Assembly (NCBI GenBank): GCA_040768665.1
Contig: JAXGMN010000082.1
Coordinates: 1-42,427 of the forward strand
DNA length: 42,427 nucleotides
From: JABWBD01 sp040768665
GTDB lineage: Bacteria; Planctomycetota; Planctomycetia; Pirellulales; Thermoguttaceae
Direction of reading: 5' to 3'
Shown here: positions 9,631-18,582 of the stretch, one piece after another
How the letters are laid out: every line of letters begins with the position of its first letter
Numbering within the stretch: position 1 is the first letter of the stretch
Position numbers and translations under genes: made by a program
Notes under the pieces: model-generated
Seen by the model: only the letters and a program-made list of their open reading frames with translations
Databases searched by the model: none
What the model was told of the DNA's origin: nothing

Positions 9631-9942
9631 TCATCGAGTTGGTATCGGATATTCTGCAAAGCACTCAAAAAAATCGGCCACGGCAACGTAGGATTCCGGG
9701 TCGATATCCTGCTTGGTGAACGACATCTTGTTGAGCAGCCCGACCATCGGCGGCTCGTTGGTGAAGCGCAGATTCTGTCCGATTAGAGAGCACGCCTCGT
9801 TCCACGCCAGTTGAAAGCTTCCACACCAAAGGGCGTTCTCATGGTTGGTTACCGGCGCCTCCAAGTGCGGCGTAACGATTGTCGCGGTCAGGTCCGATGC
9901 GTTCGCCTCGAGCTTTGCTGGTGACGCAGGACGTGCGGTATA
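9631..9942 (-). pseudogene. Fragment of an uncharacterised planctomycete protein (WCGSFQLAW type)
   Basis: A minus-strand frame is open from a stop at 9943-9945 down to TGA 9631. It reads SPAKLEANASDLTATIVTPH, then ENALWCGSFQLAWNEACSL and DPESYVAVADFFE. The ALWC.SFQLAW core looks like genuine coding sequence of a family I know only as hypothetical in planctomycetes. There is no ATG, no signal peptide and no room for an N-terminus, because the upstream space is the leader of the SGNH gene. After about residue 95 a second frame continues NIRYQLDEKGVRLRSE to a stop at 9555, ending KRVGFRLALA. So the 3' end is probably also frameshifted. I read it as a truncated relic. Confidence 0.5.
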
Positions 9943-10021
9943 CTACGTTCCGCACGCTGTGTCTTGTCCCCGGGTGCCGTGCCGGCACGGAACGATCACA
10001 AACTGAGAAAAGGTATTTCCG

Positions 10022-11470
10022 ATGTTTGCCATCCGATGTTGCCTGGTTGCCGCGGTTGTCCATGGGTGGGTTGTGTCGTGCGCGTGGTGTGCTGAGGAAA
10101 ACAAGAAACCTTGGACAGTCCCCGAACCGGCGGGCGACGTGAACCGCTTCGGCGCGAACATCCAACGGACCATGTCGCGACTCGCTTCGAGTACGCAGGA
10201 GAAGCGAAACCACGTCCGCATTCTCTTTTACGGCCAGTCGGTGACCCGGAATCCCTGGTGGGAGGACGTCGCCGGCGACCTGCGCAAGCGGTTTCCGCAC
10301 GCCGAGCTGGAGATCGAGAACCGGGCCATCGGCGGCTACGGTGGGCCCGTGCTGATCAACACCGCGGAATTCGATCTTTATCCGTACTATCCGGATCTGG
10401 TGATCTTTCATGTTTGGGGCGGAGTGGAAACAGGGCACCAGGAGAAGATCATCCGCCGGATTCGCGAGCGGACCACCGCGGAGATCCTGCTGTGGACCAG
10501 CAATCTTCGCTGGCCGAGAACGGTTCAACCCGAGGGCGATCCCCGGCACCCCGATGTTGTTGCCTTGGACGGGCAGGATCAGGCGATCTGGGATCTGTAC
10601 CAGCGGCTGGGCGAAGAACTTGACTGCGAGGTCGCCGACGTGCGAACCGGGATGCAGAACTATCTGAAGAAGCACGGGCTAGTGGTCAAGGACACGCTGC
10701 GCGATACGGTCCATCCCAACGAACTCGGCAACTTCCTGATCGCCGAACTCGTCAAACCCCATCTTTGCTACCGTCCCGATCTGCCGATCAAGCCGTCGAG
10801 CGGCCTTATCGAAGAGATCCAGATCACCGATGAGCGCGTGAAGCGGGATGGGGACGGATCGATCCGTCTCGCGTTCCACGGCAATCGCATCGACGTCATC
10901 GCCGCTCCGGTCGGGTCCGGGGCCTCGGCTCGCGTCTTGATCGACGGAAAGGTCCCTTCAACGTTTCCCGAACTCTACTACCACGCCCGCCCCAGTCCGA
11001 CGCCGGTTGCCGGGCGGCCCGCTTTCAATCGGATCGATCACCAGACGCCGCTATTGGTGGAAACCTGGACCGCACGCATTCTCGAATGTGACCTCGAGAA
11101 GGATGTGCTGCGGTATGACATCATCGGCTCGAAGACCGGCTTCGATGGCGTTGGCGATCACAGGAAGCGATTTGTCTCCAACTCGGGCCGCGTGATCATC
11201 GAACCGGGGATGTGGATGGTGAACTGGTCGCTGCGATATCAGAAGAAGACATTGCCTGCCGACTATAAGGTCACCTGGGAAACAAAGCCCCTTTTTGTCG
11301 ACGTCTGGAAGGCTCCGGCCGAGTTCGATCCACCCCGGGAGTCGACGAGAACCACGACGCTTGCTCAGGGGCTCGAGAACAACGAGCACATGTTGATACT
11401 CAAGCCGGTGCGAGAAACCGATTCACTTCCGATTGCCGGTTTTCGTGTTTTTCGGCCGCGAGGTGGGTGA
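10022..11470 (+). CDS. Exported SGNH/GDSL-type hydrolase
   Basis: The product is 482 aa, starting at 10022 after GAGAAAAGG, with a signal peptide (MFAIRCCLVAAVVHGWVVSC). Residues ~64-245 are an SGNH hydrolase domain. Block I is ILFYGQSVTRNPWW with the nucleophile Ser73 (GQS instead of the usual GDS). Block II Gly lies in IGGYGG. Block V is DTVHPNELGNF with Asp228 and His231. The C-terminal ~230 residues are beta-rich (FHGNRIDVIAAP) and may be a carbohydrate-binding or accessory domain. The likely role is removal of ester groups (for example acetyl) from polysaccharide outside the cytoplasm. It is divergent from the preceding relic and convergent with the membrane-protein gene. Confidence 0.88.
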   Translation: MFAIRCCLVAAVVHGWVVSCAWCAEENKKPWTVPEPAGDVNRFGANIQRTMSRLASSTQEKRNHVRILFYGQSVTRNPWWEDVAGDLRKRFPHAELEIENRAIGGYGGPVLINTAEFDLYPYYPDLVIFHVWGGVETGHQEKIIRRIRERTTAEILLWTSNLRWPRTVQPEGDPRHPDVVALDGQDQAIWDLYQRLGEELDCEVADVRTGMQNYLKKHGLVVKDTLRDTVHPNELGNFLIAELVKPHLCYRPDLPIKPSSGLIEEIQITDERVKRDGDGSIRLAFHGNRIDVIAAPVGSGASARVLIDGKVPSTFPELYYHARPSPTPVAGRPAFNRIDHQTPLLVETWTARILECDLEKDVLRYDIIGSKTGFDGVGDHRKRFVSNSGRVIIEPGMWMVNWSLRYQKKTLPADYKVTWETKPLFVDVWKAPAEFDPPRESTRTTTLAQGLENNEHMLILKPVRETDSLPIAGFRVFRPRGG

Positions 11471-11602
11471 GCAGTAAGGGCGTGCCCACGCGTTATGATT
11501 CAGGAACAACGCGCTTGTGGCACATACACCAGCATCCACGGTGACGGTCGAGAGGCCGGTATCGGTCTGCACGGCCGCCGCGAAGATTCTCACGGGATCA
11601 CC

Positions 11603-12676
11603 TCAATCGACGCCATAAGCGTCGGGAGGCATGGCCAGGCGTTCCCGAACGCCGGCCACGAAAGAGATCGCCGTGAGCACGAACCCGAGAATCGTCCAGA
11701 CTGCGAAGTTGGGAAGGATCGGCACGAAGAGAATCGGCCGCCCGGCGAACACCGAGAGCACGAGGCCCGGTACAAGAATCAGGCAGAAAAGGATCATGAC
11801 GAGTCTCAACTCGCGGTCGTCGACCTGGACGGGCCTGCTCGCCAGGGGATCGCGTCCGCGGTACAGGCACAGTCCGAGAACAGCGACTGCGTAGAAGACG
11901 AACGTCAGCGACTGCACCGCAATCGAGGGGAGCCCCTCGGGACGCAGTTGAGGGTACGTCAAACCATACAAGATGGCCAGGTAAACGCAAAGCCCGACAC
12001 AACCCCGTCGCCCGAACACGACGATCGGGCGACCATCCGGCGCGGAAAGGGCCGGCCGTGCCAATCGCAACAGAATAACCATGACCACGAGCACCAAGGC
12101 CACGTTGAGGGCGAGATTCGCCGGGCCGCGCGAATTCATGGCGATGATGGGCACGAAGGACAAGACCAGGTAGCCCTGGACCACGCGCGCGACCTTGCCC
12201 TTGCCTGTGAGCCAGGCCAAGTCCGGAAACAGAGCGCGCAGGGGCGGGCAAAGCAGGCATGCCACGGCCAGCGGGAGGATGAACGACATCACGGGGTGGA
12301 AGAGGAACACCATGCTGATCTCGGAAAACCCATAAGGCCCGATGCTTCCCATCACGAACTTGCCGTCCTCGCCGTAGCCGTTCCAGATGACCTTCGTAAT
12401 CCAGGATTCGTACAGGCCGAAAAGGATGCCCCAGAGATACAGCGCCCCGAGCGACGTCCTGCCGGTGCGCACGGCGAGCGTGGTGAAAATGAAGAAGTGA
12501 CCAAAGTAGAGCCAGTAGGTGAGGATCAACGTGACCGGGTGCCAAAAGCCCAGCTTCAAAGACGCGCCGGAAAAGAGTTCGGCACAGATCATGACGATGA
12601 GGCCGATGAGAAGACGCGCGAAAACGACCGGAGCGCGGTACGGGGAGTTTCGCGACGGCTCAAGTTCAATTGCCAT
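11603..12676 (-). CDS. Polytopic inner-membrane protein of unknown function
   Basis: The product is 357 aa from ATG 12676, with about nine to ten hydrophobic helices (for example VVFARLLIGLIVMICAELF, PVTLILTYWLYFGHFFIF, LNVALVLVVMVILLRLA). The motif GILFGLYESWITKVIWNGYG between helices and AELFSGASLKLGFW in the first helix look family-specific. An in-frame ATG at 12724 is possible. I prefer 12676 because a small paralogous frame ends at 12705 and would overlap the longer start. Neither start has a clear ribosome site. There is no enzymatic motif, so no function is claimed. It is convergent with the SGNH hydrolase gene. Confidence 0.72.
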   Translation of the reverse strand: MAIELEPSRNSPYRAPVVFARLLIGLIVMICAELFSGASLKLGFWHPVTLILTYWLYFGHFFIFTTLAVRTGRTSLGALYLWGILFGLYESWITKVIWNGYGEDGKFVMGSIGPYGFSEISMVFLFHPVMSFILPLAVACLLCPPLRALFPDLAWLTGKGKVARVVQGYLVLSFVPIIAMNSRGPANLALNVALVLVVMVILLRLARPALSAPDGRPIVVFGRRGCVGLCVYLAILYGLTYPQLRPEGLPSIAVQSLTFVFYAVAVLGLCLYRGRDPLASRPVQVDDRELRLVMILFCLILVPGLVLSVFAGRPILFVPILPNFAVWTILGFVLTAISFVAGVRERLAMPPDAYGVD

Positions 12677-12704
12677 GTGCTGGACTTCATCAGTATCTGT
12701 CACT

Positions 12705-12851
12705 TTAGATCGCTCCACAGCCATAGAGGAGAACAAAGATCAGCAGCCACCCCAGGCTGAAGAACCGCAACGGCGGCGAGTTCCCGGAAAGCAACTCACC
12801 GAGCAAGGGCGGAAGGACGAGGAGCAAGAGAATTTCTGCGATCTTCCGCAT
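12705..12851 (-). CDS. 48-aa membrane peptide, paralogous stub of the downstream membrane protein
   Basis: A short frame from ATG 12851 to TAA 12705 encodes MRKIAEILLLLVLPPLLGEL followed by LSGNSPPLRFF and a second helix ending LLYGCGAI. The GELLSGNSPPLRFF segment parallels AELFSGASLKLGFW in the 357-aa protein that starts 28 nt downstream, also between two hydrophobic stretches. It therefore looks like the N-terminal piece of a second family member, left after deletion or kept as a small membrane protein. No ribosome site is evident. It is too short for automated calling, and translation is unproven. Confidence 0.45.
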   Translation of the reverse strand: MRKIAEILLLLVLPPLLGELLSGNSPPLRFFSLGWLLIFVLLYGCGAI

Positions 12852-13558
12852 GCTCGCTCAAGGCTCGCATTCTCGTTTCTTTTTAGTATCCCGCGAAAAG
12901 GGCGCGGTCCACCCTTTGCTCAAGAGTATTCGGTTCCCTCGGGACTTTATTGGCCCCCGTGGCGAGAATTCTCGGGTGTCTCGGGCGACCCCCTCTGTAG
13001 TTAAAATGTCTGTCCAGCGGCGGGGCTAAACTCGCAATCCCGTCGGCCATGCGCTCTTGTACCATGTGCCGGCGACGTCGCGTCGCGCGTCGTTGGTTTC
13101 AGGGGATCGGCCCGGCGCGTCAGGCTTTCCGGTAGGTCGGTGGCAACGCGGCGCTCAACGGACTGAAGCGAGCGCCACGAACGGGGTCAGGAATTCGTGC
13201 CTGCCATGGTTCAAGAGGGTCTGAACGGCGAGAGGAGATTGCGATGGACCGGCGGAATGAAAGTGGATGAAAGATGGCAGAAGAGAATATGGCATCCGGT
13301 GAAAGACACTGCTTGGCGTTGTGGCAAGCCTGATTTCAATGGACAGCACATTCAACGCCAGGCAGTGGCACACCGAGCGGAGTCGAGCGCGCTCGCGGAT
13401 ACCGTGCCGGACCGCCGTCTCTTGAGTCGGGCTTCCGTCGGGAATTACAATGGGGCCGCAGGTGCTTTCGCAATCGCCCAGGCAGCGATTTCGATCGGCC
13501 GGCGTGAAAGCTGGCAGGTGCTGCCGAACGTGAATGTCCTATCCGGGGAGAATCGGAA
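12852..13558. other. 707-nt intergenic stretch without a recognised gene
   Basis: This stretch lies between the membrane genes (minus) and the sialidase-like gene (plus), so it should hold divergent promoters, but I see no convincing pair of boxes. A palindromic cgagaattctcggg around 12964 resembles a piece of the long direct repeat near 21750. A 121-codon plus-strand frame (13197-13562) has no family-like features and I do not call it. Nothing else is recognised. Confidence 0.5.
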
Positions 13559-15175
13559 ATGATGGAATGTTTGCTGTGTGCGTTTCTGTCAATCGGTGCC
13601 GAGGTGAATGAGCCCTGGCATGTTTTCTACGAAGACGGGTTTCCGTCTGGCCAGGTTGCCGCGTGGGCCTCGCCGCTCACATCGTCGCAGAAGACAGCCG
13701 AGGGACTGCAGATCACCGATCCGAGCACGGAGAACGGCAGCGGACGGCTCTACTCTGCGGAATGGCATGTCGACCCGAAGGCTGGGGCGACCGTCGAGAC
13801 GCGTCTGAAGGTCAAGTCCTGCTCCTCCGATTGGGGCGTGGTCCTGCTGGTGGCCGACGGTGTCCACGAGGAAGGAGTCACTTTTTTCCCGGACCGGGTC
13901 GTGTTGGCGAAGGCAGGCATCCGCAAGGATCTGGATACACGGACCGACTTTCGCACCTACCGCGTTCGCATCGCGGGTACGGATATTCACGTGTGGGCGG
14001 ACGATACGCTCCTCTTGGACGGGACCGGCAAGTTCACTGCGCCGGCGCACGCCAACCGAAACCAGATCGCGTTTGGATGCGGTAGCTCGACGGCCACCGG
14101 CGAAGCGGTCTGGCAGTTCGTCCGCTTTCGAGGGGGAAAAATCGAATCGCCCCGGCTTGCCAAGCCGGAAGTGCCGGGGCTCGACATTGGGTATGGTCCG
14201 ACACGGGTGATCGTGCCGGACGCGATCTACGTCAGCCTGTTCAAGTTTGCCGATGGCAGAATCGCCGTCGACGGCAAACGCTCGGCCGATTCGGGCGACA
14301 CGTGGCAGCAAGGGCCCGCCTTTCACACCGGCGCCTATCAGTTCCCCGACGGGGAGATTATCCAACTCGGCTTTCACACGAAGGCCACCGAGCGCGAAGG
14401 TTTTTTCACCACTTCCCTGATTCGTTCGACCGATCAGGGGAAGACGACCCAGGCGGACACGGCTGTCCTGCACATCCCCGAAGCTGCGGGCGGGACGGGC
14501 GACGACGGCAAGCCTTATGAGGGCCCACTGGTCGACCACGCGATTGTCGGGCTTCGCGACGGAAGCCTGCTGGCGGCCATGTACGGGCAGTTCAAGACCG
14601 ACCGTGTTCCGGTTCCCACCATGCCGGCCGAGTGGCAGTGCTTCAAGTATCGTACGTTCGTCGTCCGTTCCGCGGATCGTGGCAAGACCTGGCAGCATCT
14701 GTCGACGGTGGCCTACGATCCCAAGATCGGCCTGGAGAGTTTCTGCGAGGCAGACCTTCTGCGGACGCCCGGCGGCGACGTGCTCTGCTTCATGCGGACC
14801 GGCGGCAGCGGCGGCAAGCACACCCCGCTGTACCTGAGCCGTTCTTCCGACGACGGCAGGACCTGGGGCAAACCGCAACCGATTGCCGACCGCGGTGTGT
14901 GGCCCAACGCCTGCCTGATGCAGAGCGGGATCCTTGCCTGCACGTACGGCCGGCCGGGCAACTGGCTCATGTTCAGTCTCGACGAAGGGCACACCTGGAC
15001 CGCTCCCCACTGCTTTTACAGCGGACCGACCACCAGTTACAACTCGGTCGAAGAAGTTGCGCCGGGAAGGCTGCTGGTGGTTTACGACCGCCAGCAGCTC
15101 GACGACGGCGGCAATCTCCGACGCGAGACGGTGGGCACCACGGTGACGGTTGATCGGACACCGGCGAACAAGTGA
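13559..15175 (+). CDS. BNR-repeat sialidase-like protein
   Basis: The product is 538 aa, starting at 13559 after GGGGAG (a second ATG follows directly). A short hydrophobic N-terminus (LLCAFLSIG) may be a signal. Residues ~20-200 look like a concanavalin-type module (VWADDTLLLDG, QFVRFRGGKIE). From ~200 on there is a beta-propeller with Asp-boxes: SADSGDTW (~242), RSTDQGKT (~290), RSADRGKTW (~371), RSSDDGRTW (~428) and SLDEGHTW (~473). An FRIP-like arginine motif is not clearly visible, so the enzyme may act on another glycan or be non-catalytic. It is followed 36 nt later by the DUF4091 gene on the same strand, so an operon is likely. Confidence 0.87.
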   Translation: MMECLLCAFLSIGAEVNEPWHVFYEDGFPSGQVAAWASPLTSSQKTAEGLQITDPSTENGSGRLYSAEWHVDPKAGATVETRLKVKSCSSDWGVVLLVADGVHEEGVTFFPDRVVLAKAGIRKDLDTRTDFRTYRVRIAGTDIHVWADDTLLLDGTGKFTAPAHANRNQIAFGCGSSTATGEAVWQFVRFRGGKIESPRLAKPEVPGLDIGYGPTRVIVPDAIYVSLFKFADGRIAVDGKRSADSGDTWQQGPAFHTGAYQFPDGEIIQLGFHTKATEREGFFTTSLIRSTDQGKTTQADTAVLHIPEAAGGTGDDGKPYEGPLVDHAIVGLRDGSLLAAMYGQFKTDRVPVPTMPAEWQCFKYRTFVVRSADRGKTWQHLSTVAYDPKIGLESFCEADLLRTPGGDVLCFMRTGGSGGKHTPLYLSRSSDDGRTWGKPQPIADRGVWPNACLMQSGILACTYGRPGNWLMFSLDEGHTWTAPHCFYSGPTTSYNSVEEVAPGRLLVVYDRQQLDDGGNLRRETVGTTVTVDRTPANK

Positions 15176-15211
15176 CCGCCTCGCTGAGAACGAAAGTCAA
15201 GGAGCCGTATC

Positions 15212-17653
15212 ATGAGAATGCATTCAGGACAGCTTGGCTGGTTTCGATCGGTTGCCACCGCGGTTCTGGCGATTGGGGTATCCGCCGCAGCCGCGGCAGG
15301 CGGCGAGCCGCTTGCGCGAGGGAAGAACCTGCTGGCCGATCCGGGCTTTGAGTCGGCCAATGGCTGGCGGCTGATCGGATCGGGGGCCCACCTGGACGGC
15401 TCCGTCGCACGGAGCGGCCGGTCTTCACTCTGGTGCTCCAACGACCGGATCGAAGAGACCTCCGGTGCATCCCAGACCATCGTCCTCGATCCTCCGGCAA
15501 AACACCCGTTCCGCATTTCGGGGTGGAGCCGGGCGGAGAGGGCCGACGTCGTCCAGGATTACAACATCTATCTCGACTTGGAATACGCCGACGGCACGCC
15601 GCTTTGGGGCCAGATCGCCCGTTTCCAGCCCGGCACGCACGACTGGCAGCGGACCGAATTGGTGTTCGACGTTGCGAAACCGGTTCGCAAGATCTCCGTG
15701 TTCGTGTTTCTGCGGAAGGCGAAAGGGACGGTCTGGTTCGACGACCTTTGCGTCGAAGCGCTTCCGCTGGAATTCCGGTCGCTGTCGGTCTCGCCCGAGA
15801 TCTTCGGCCCTGGAACGGTCGGCGTGTTCGGCGCAACCAATATGCCGGCCGACTGGGAGTTGCGCCTTACCCGCGGCGAACGGGTTGTCGCCCAGGCTTC
15901 GTCGAAAGAGGCCGGTGATCCGATTCGATTCGACTGGAGCGGACCTGCCGGCGCCGAACCGGCCGACTACACGCTTCGCGCCCGCGCCACCGACGTTCTC
16001 CATGGCGACAGCGTCGACGCCGAGCGGTCCTTCCGGCTGGGGTCGGCGGGCCGAGACCGTGGCTATGCGTTCTGGACCGAGTCGAGCATGCGCCGTGTCA
16101 TGCCGACAGCGGCTCCCGTGGGATACGGCGAGCGGGCGCGCGACCAGGCAGAGGTCGCGTTAGCCGGGGGAGAGTACGAGAGCTTCCAGGTAGCGCTGTT
16201 GCCGCCGCTGGACGGACCGCCGCTGGAGAACGTCGAGATTGCCATCAGCGATCTGGTGTGCCGAGACGGCGAGGGGCGAATCCCGGCCGGGCACATCGAG
16301 TGGCATCAGGTCGGCTATGTCCGCGTCAAGAAGCTCCGCCCCCACCCGGCCGATCCGCACGCTGCGCCGGGCTGGTGGCCGGACCCTTTGCTGCCGCCTG
16401 GCCGATTCCACGTTCCGCCGGGATTCACGCAGGCGATCTGGGTGACGATCCATGCTCCGCCGGGAACGCCGCCGGGCGAATATGTCGGCCGGCTCTCGGT
16501 GCGTCCCGCCAATCGGCCGGCGGCCGAGGTGAAAATCCTCGCCAGGGTCTACGGCTTCGACGTTCCGACGCAAGGTCATCTGAAGACGGCCTTCGCGCTG
16601 ATGGATGGATTCCTGGAACGGGTGTACGGCAGACCGCTCACGGCCCAACTGCGGCAGAAGTATGGCGATTTTCTGCTTCGCCACCGCCTGAACCCGGACG
16701 ATATCTCGCGGACCTCCCCGCCGGCGATCGAAGACCTCCTGGTCTACAAGGATCGCGGACTGAATGCCTTCAATGTGCTCAACATGGTTGAAGAGCGGGG
16801 CAGCCGCGTGTGGGTCTGCTACAGTCCGCTTTCCGTCTACACCCCGGAGTTCAAGCAACGGCTGATCGATCGGCTGGACCGGTACGTGGCAAAACTCCGC
16901 GAGCATGGGCTGACCGGCCGGGCGTATGTCTACACGTTTGACGAACGCGGCGAGGATTTCTATCCCGTGATCGAGGATTTTTTTGGGATGGTCAAGCGGC
17001 GCTATCCCGAGATCCCGACGCTCACCACCGCGAAGATTCCGCAAGACCCGAAAGTCATGCGGCGGCTCCACGTCGATTGGAACTGCCCGCTGACGCCGGC
17101 CTACCGGTTCGAAGAGGCCGAGAAGTGCCGGGCGGCGGGATTGCAGGTGTGGGCCTACGTGTGCATGGGCCCGGGCTTTCCGTATGCCAACTGGCTCGCG
17201 GATCATCCGCTCATCGAAGGCCGGTTGATCTGGTGGCAGGCGATGGAGCAGAAGATGGACGGCATGCTGTACTGGGGCGTGAATATCTGGAGCCGCGAGC
17301 ACAACGACCGGCCGATCGATCCGGCCGACGGGCCGCTGCTGTCATGGAGCATCACGACCGGCGGCGACCACCCATGGCTGCACGGTGACGGGATCCTGGT
17401 CTACCCGGGAATCGACGGCCCGCTGGGCAGCATCCGGCTGGCCAATCTCCGCGACGGGCTGGAGGATTACGAGTACTTGTGGCTGCTCGGCCAACAGGCA
17501 GGGAGTGTCGACGCTGTTCGCGAAGCGTGTCTGCCGGTCTCGCGCAGCCTGACGGACTACAGCCGGGATCCGGAGGTGCTTGCGAGACAGCGGGATGCGA
17601 TCGCACAGCGGATTGAAAGATCGCGAGAGGATCGATCAGACGAGAGCGGGTGA
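15212..17653 (+). CDS. Exported CBM + DUF4091 glycoside-hydrolase-like protein
   Basis: The product is 813 aa from ATG 15212, preceded by AAGGAG, with a signal peptide ending near AAAAAGGEP. Residues ~37-190 are a CBM-like jelly roll (NLLADPGFESANGWRL, GTVWFDDLCVEAL). The middle contains Ig-like linker sequence and then a TIM-barrel-like part (RAYVYTFDERGEDFYPVIED). The C-terminus carries the DUF4091 signature (MLYWGVNIWS, HGDGILVYPG, SIRLANLRDGLEDYEYLWLL). The family is found in polysaccharide-utilisation loci and is presumed hydrolytic, with the Asp/Glu of FDERGE as possible catalytic residues. A broken GH43-like gene follows its stop codon directly. Confidence 0.9.
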   Translation: MRMHSGQLGWFRSVATAVLAIGVSAAAAAGGEPLARGKNLLADPGFESANGWRLIGSGAHLDGSVARSGRSSLWCSNDRIEETSGASQTIVLDPPAKHPFRISGWSRAERADVVQDYNIYLDLEYADGTPLWGQIARFQPGTHDWQRTELVFDVAKPVRKISVFVFLRKAKGTVWFDDLCVEALPLEFRSLSVSPEIFGPGTVGVFGATNMPADWELRLTRGERVVAQASSKEAGDPIRFDWSGPAGAEPADYTLRARATDVLHGDSVDAERSFRLGSAGRDRGYAFWTESSMRRVMPTAAPVGYGERARDQAEVALAGGEYESFQVALLPPLDGPPLENVEIAISDLVCRDGEGRIPAGHIEWHQVGYVRVKKLRPHPADPHAAPGWWPDPLLPPGRFHVPPGFTQAIWVTIHAPPGTPPGEYVGRLSVRPANRPAAEVKILARVYGFDVPTQGHLKTAFALMDGFLERVYGRPLTAQLRQKYGDFLLRHRLNPDDISRTSPPAIEDLLVYKDRGLNAFNVLNMVEERGSRVWVCYSPLSVYTPEFKQRLIDRLDRYVAKLREHGLTGRAYVYTFDERGEDFYPVIEDFFGMVKRRYPEIPTLTTAKIPQDPKVMRRLHVDWNCPLTPAYRFEEAEKCRAAGLQVWAYVCMGPGFPYANWLADHPLIEGRLIWWQAMEQKMDGMLYWGVNIWSREHNDRPIDPADGPLLSWSITTGGDHPWLHGDGILVYPGIDGPLGSIRLANLRDGLEDYEYLWLLGQQAGSVDAVREACLPVSRSLTDYSRDPEVLARQRDAIAQRIERSREDRSDESG

Positions 17654-18238
17654 ACTCGACGTCCCGCAGATCGAAGGCGATTGGTGGCAGGTGGCCGGCA
17701 ACCCGGATCTGGGGAACTATACCTCGGACCGGCAGCAGCCGGTCGACTTCGGAATCTGGCAGGCCGCGGATGGAACGTGGCAGATCCGGTCGTGCATTCG
17801 GCATACCCAGTGCGGCGGCAACACGCGATTGTTATGGAACATAAGAAGGACGCCACGATCCAGTCGGCGATCTTCTGCCGGACCACTGGCGATCTCTCCA
17901 CGTGGAGCGAGCCGGTGATGGTTTCCGGCGGCGGATCGCCGGCCACGGAAGATCGCTGGTACGGCGGCGACGCAGAGTGCCCGTTTGTCATTCCGCGAGC
18001 CGGTGCCTTTTACCTGTTCCGCAATCAACGCTACGGCCCCGACAACCTGAACACGCAGTACCGCTCGGCCAATCCCCTCGATTTCGGGGGCGATGAGGAT
18101 CGATACCGGACCGGCACGCTTCCGGTCGCGGCTCCGGAGATCGTCTTGCACGACGGCCAGTACTACATCGCCGCGCTGACGCCGGAACTGAACGGGATCC
18201 GCATCGCGCGACTCAAATGGGTAGAGCGTGAGAAGTAA
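17654..18238 (+). pseudogene. Broken GH43-like (beta-propeller) glycosidase gene: missing start, internal deletion and frameshift
   Basis: Directly after the DUF4091 stop, one frame reads ELDVPQIEGDWWQVAGNPDL, QQPVDFGIWQAADGTWQ and CIRHTQCGGNTRLLW. It then switches at about 17838 to another frame reading KKDATIQSAIFCRTTGDLST, WYGGDAECPFVI, GAFYLFRNQRYG and ends PELNGIRIARLKWVEREK at 18238. Both parts fit one family of exported propeller-type (GH43/GH32-like) planctomycete proteins. In the homologues I recall, about 60 residues lie between the two parts. The piece therefore lacks its signal peptide and start and has an internal out-of-frame deletion. It probably followed its neighbour in the same operon. 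It is non-functional unless the assembly is wrong. Confidence 0.7.
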
Positions 18239-18457
18239 TCGCAGGTGGCGGTTGCGGACGAGCGCCGAGCAGTGGCAGGTGATGATGAAAAGCAGGGCCA
18301 CACTGCCGGGCTACTTTGCCGACTTCGAGCCGGAAAAGGGGATAAGTCCAATATTCTCGCTCCACGCGTGCCCGCCAAGCGTTTACTGCTTCCGCGGGCG
18401 TCCGCGAGGCCGTAACGTATACTCCAAGCCCAATTGCTTTGCCGTGCGACGCTGCCA

Positions 18458-18582
18458 GGTAACCGTTCACGGGGCGGAAGAGAGGGGGACAGGTCCATGT
18501 TTTCGGCCAACGTTCTTGGCACCAAAATACATCAACTGGCCGAAAAATGGACCAGTCCCCGGCCGCCCCGTAAACGGTTACC
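18458..18582. repeat. Nested inverted-repeat hairpin element (GGGGAC family, copy 2)
   Basis: The outer arms 18458-18477 (ggtaaccgttcacggggcgg) and 18563-18582 are inverted with one mismatch. The inner arms 18485-18509 and 18537-18560 begin ggggacaggtccat. The layout is the same as at 8302-8402 with a different outer arm. The hexamer gctgcc occurs on both sides (18451-18456 and 18583-18588), possibly a target duplication. Confidence 0.8.

Noticed and set aside
11495..12760. 421-aa plus-strand open frame rich in His, Asp, Glu and Arg
   Set aside because: It is the antisense image of the transmembrane protein at 11603-12676; charged composition opposite hydrophobic codons explains it.
13197..13562. 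121-aa plus-strand frame before the sialidase-like gene
   Set aside because: No motif, no clear ribosome site, and it ends at the ATG of the next gene. It is kept as intergenic sequence.
13589..15010. 473-aa minus-strand frame
   Set aside because: It is opposite the BNR sialidase-like gene with its Asp-boxes and lacks its own motifs.
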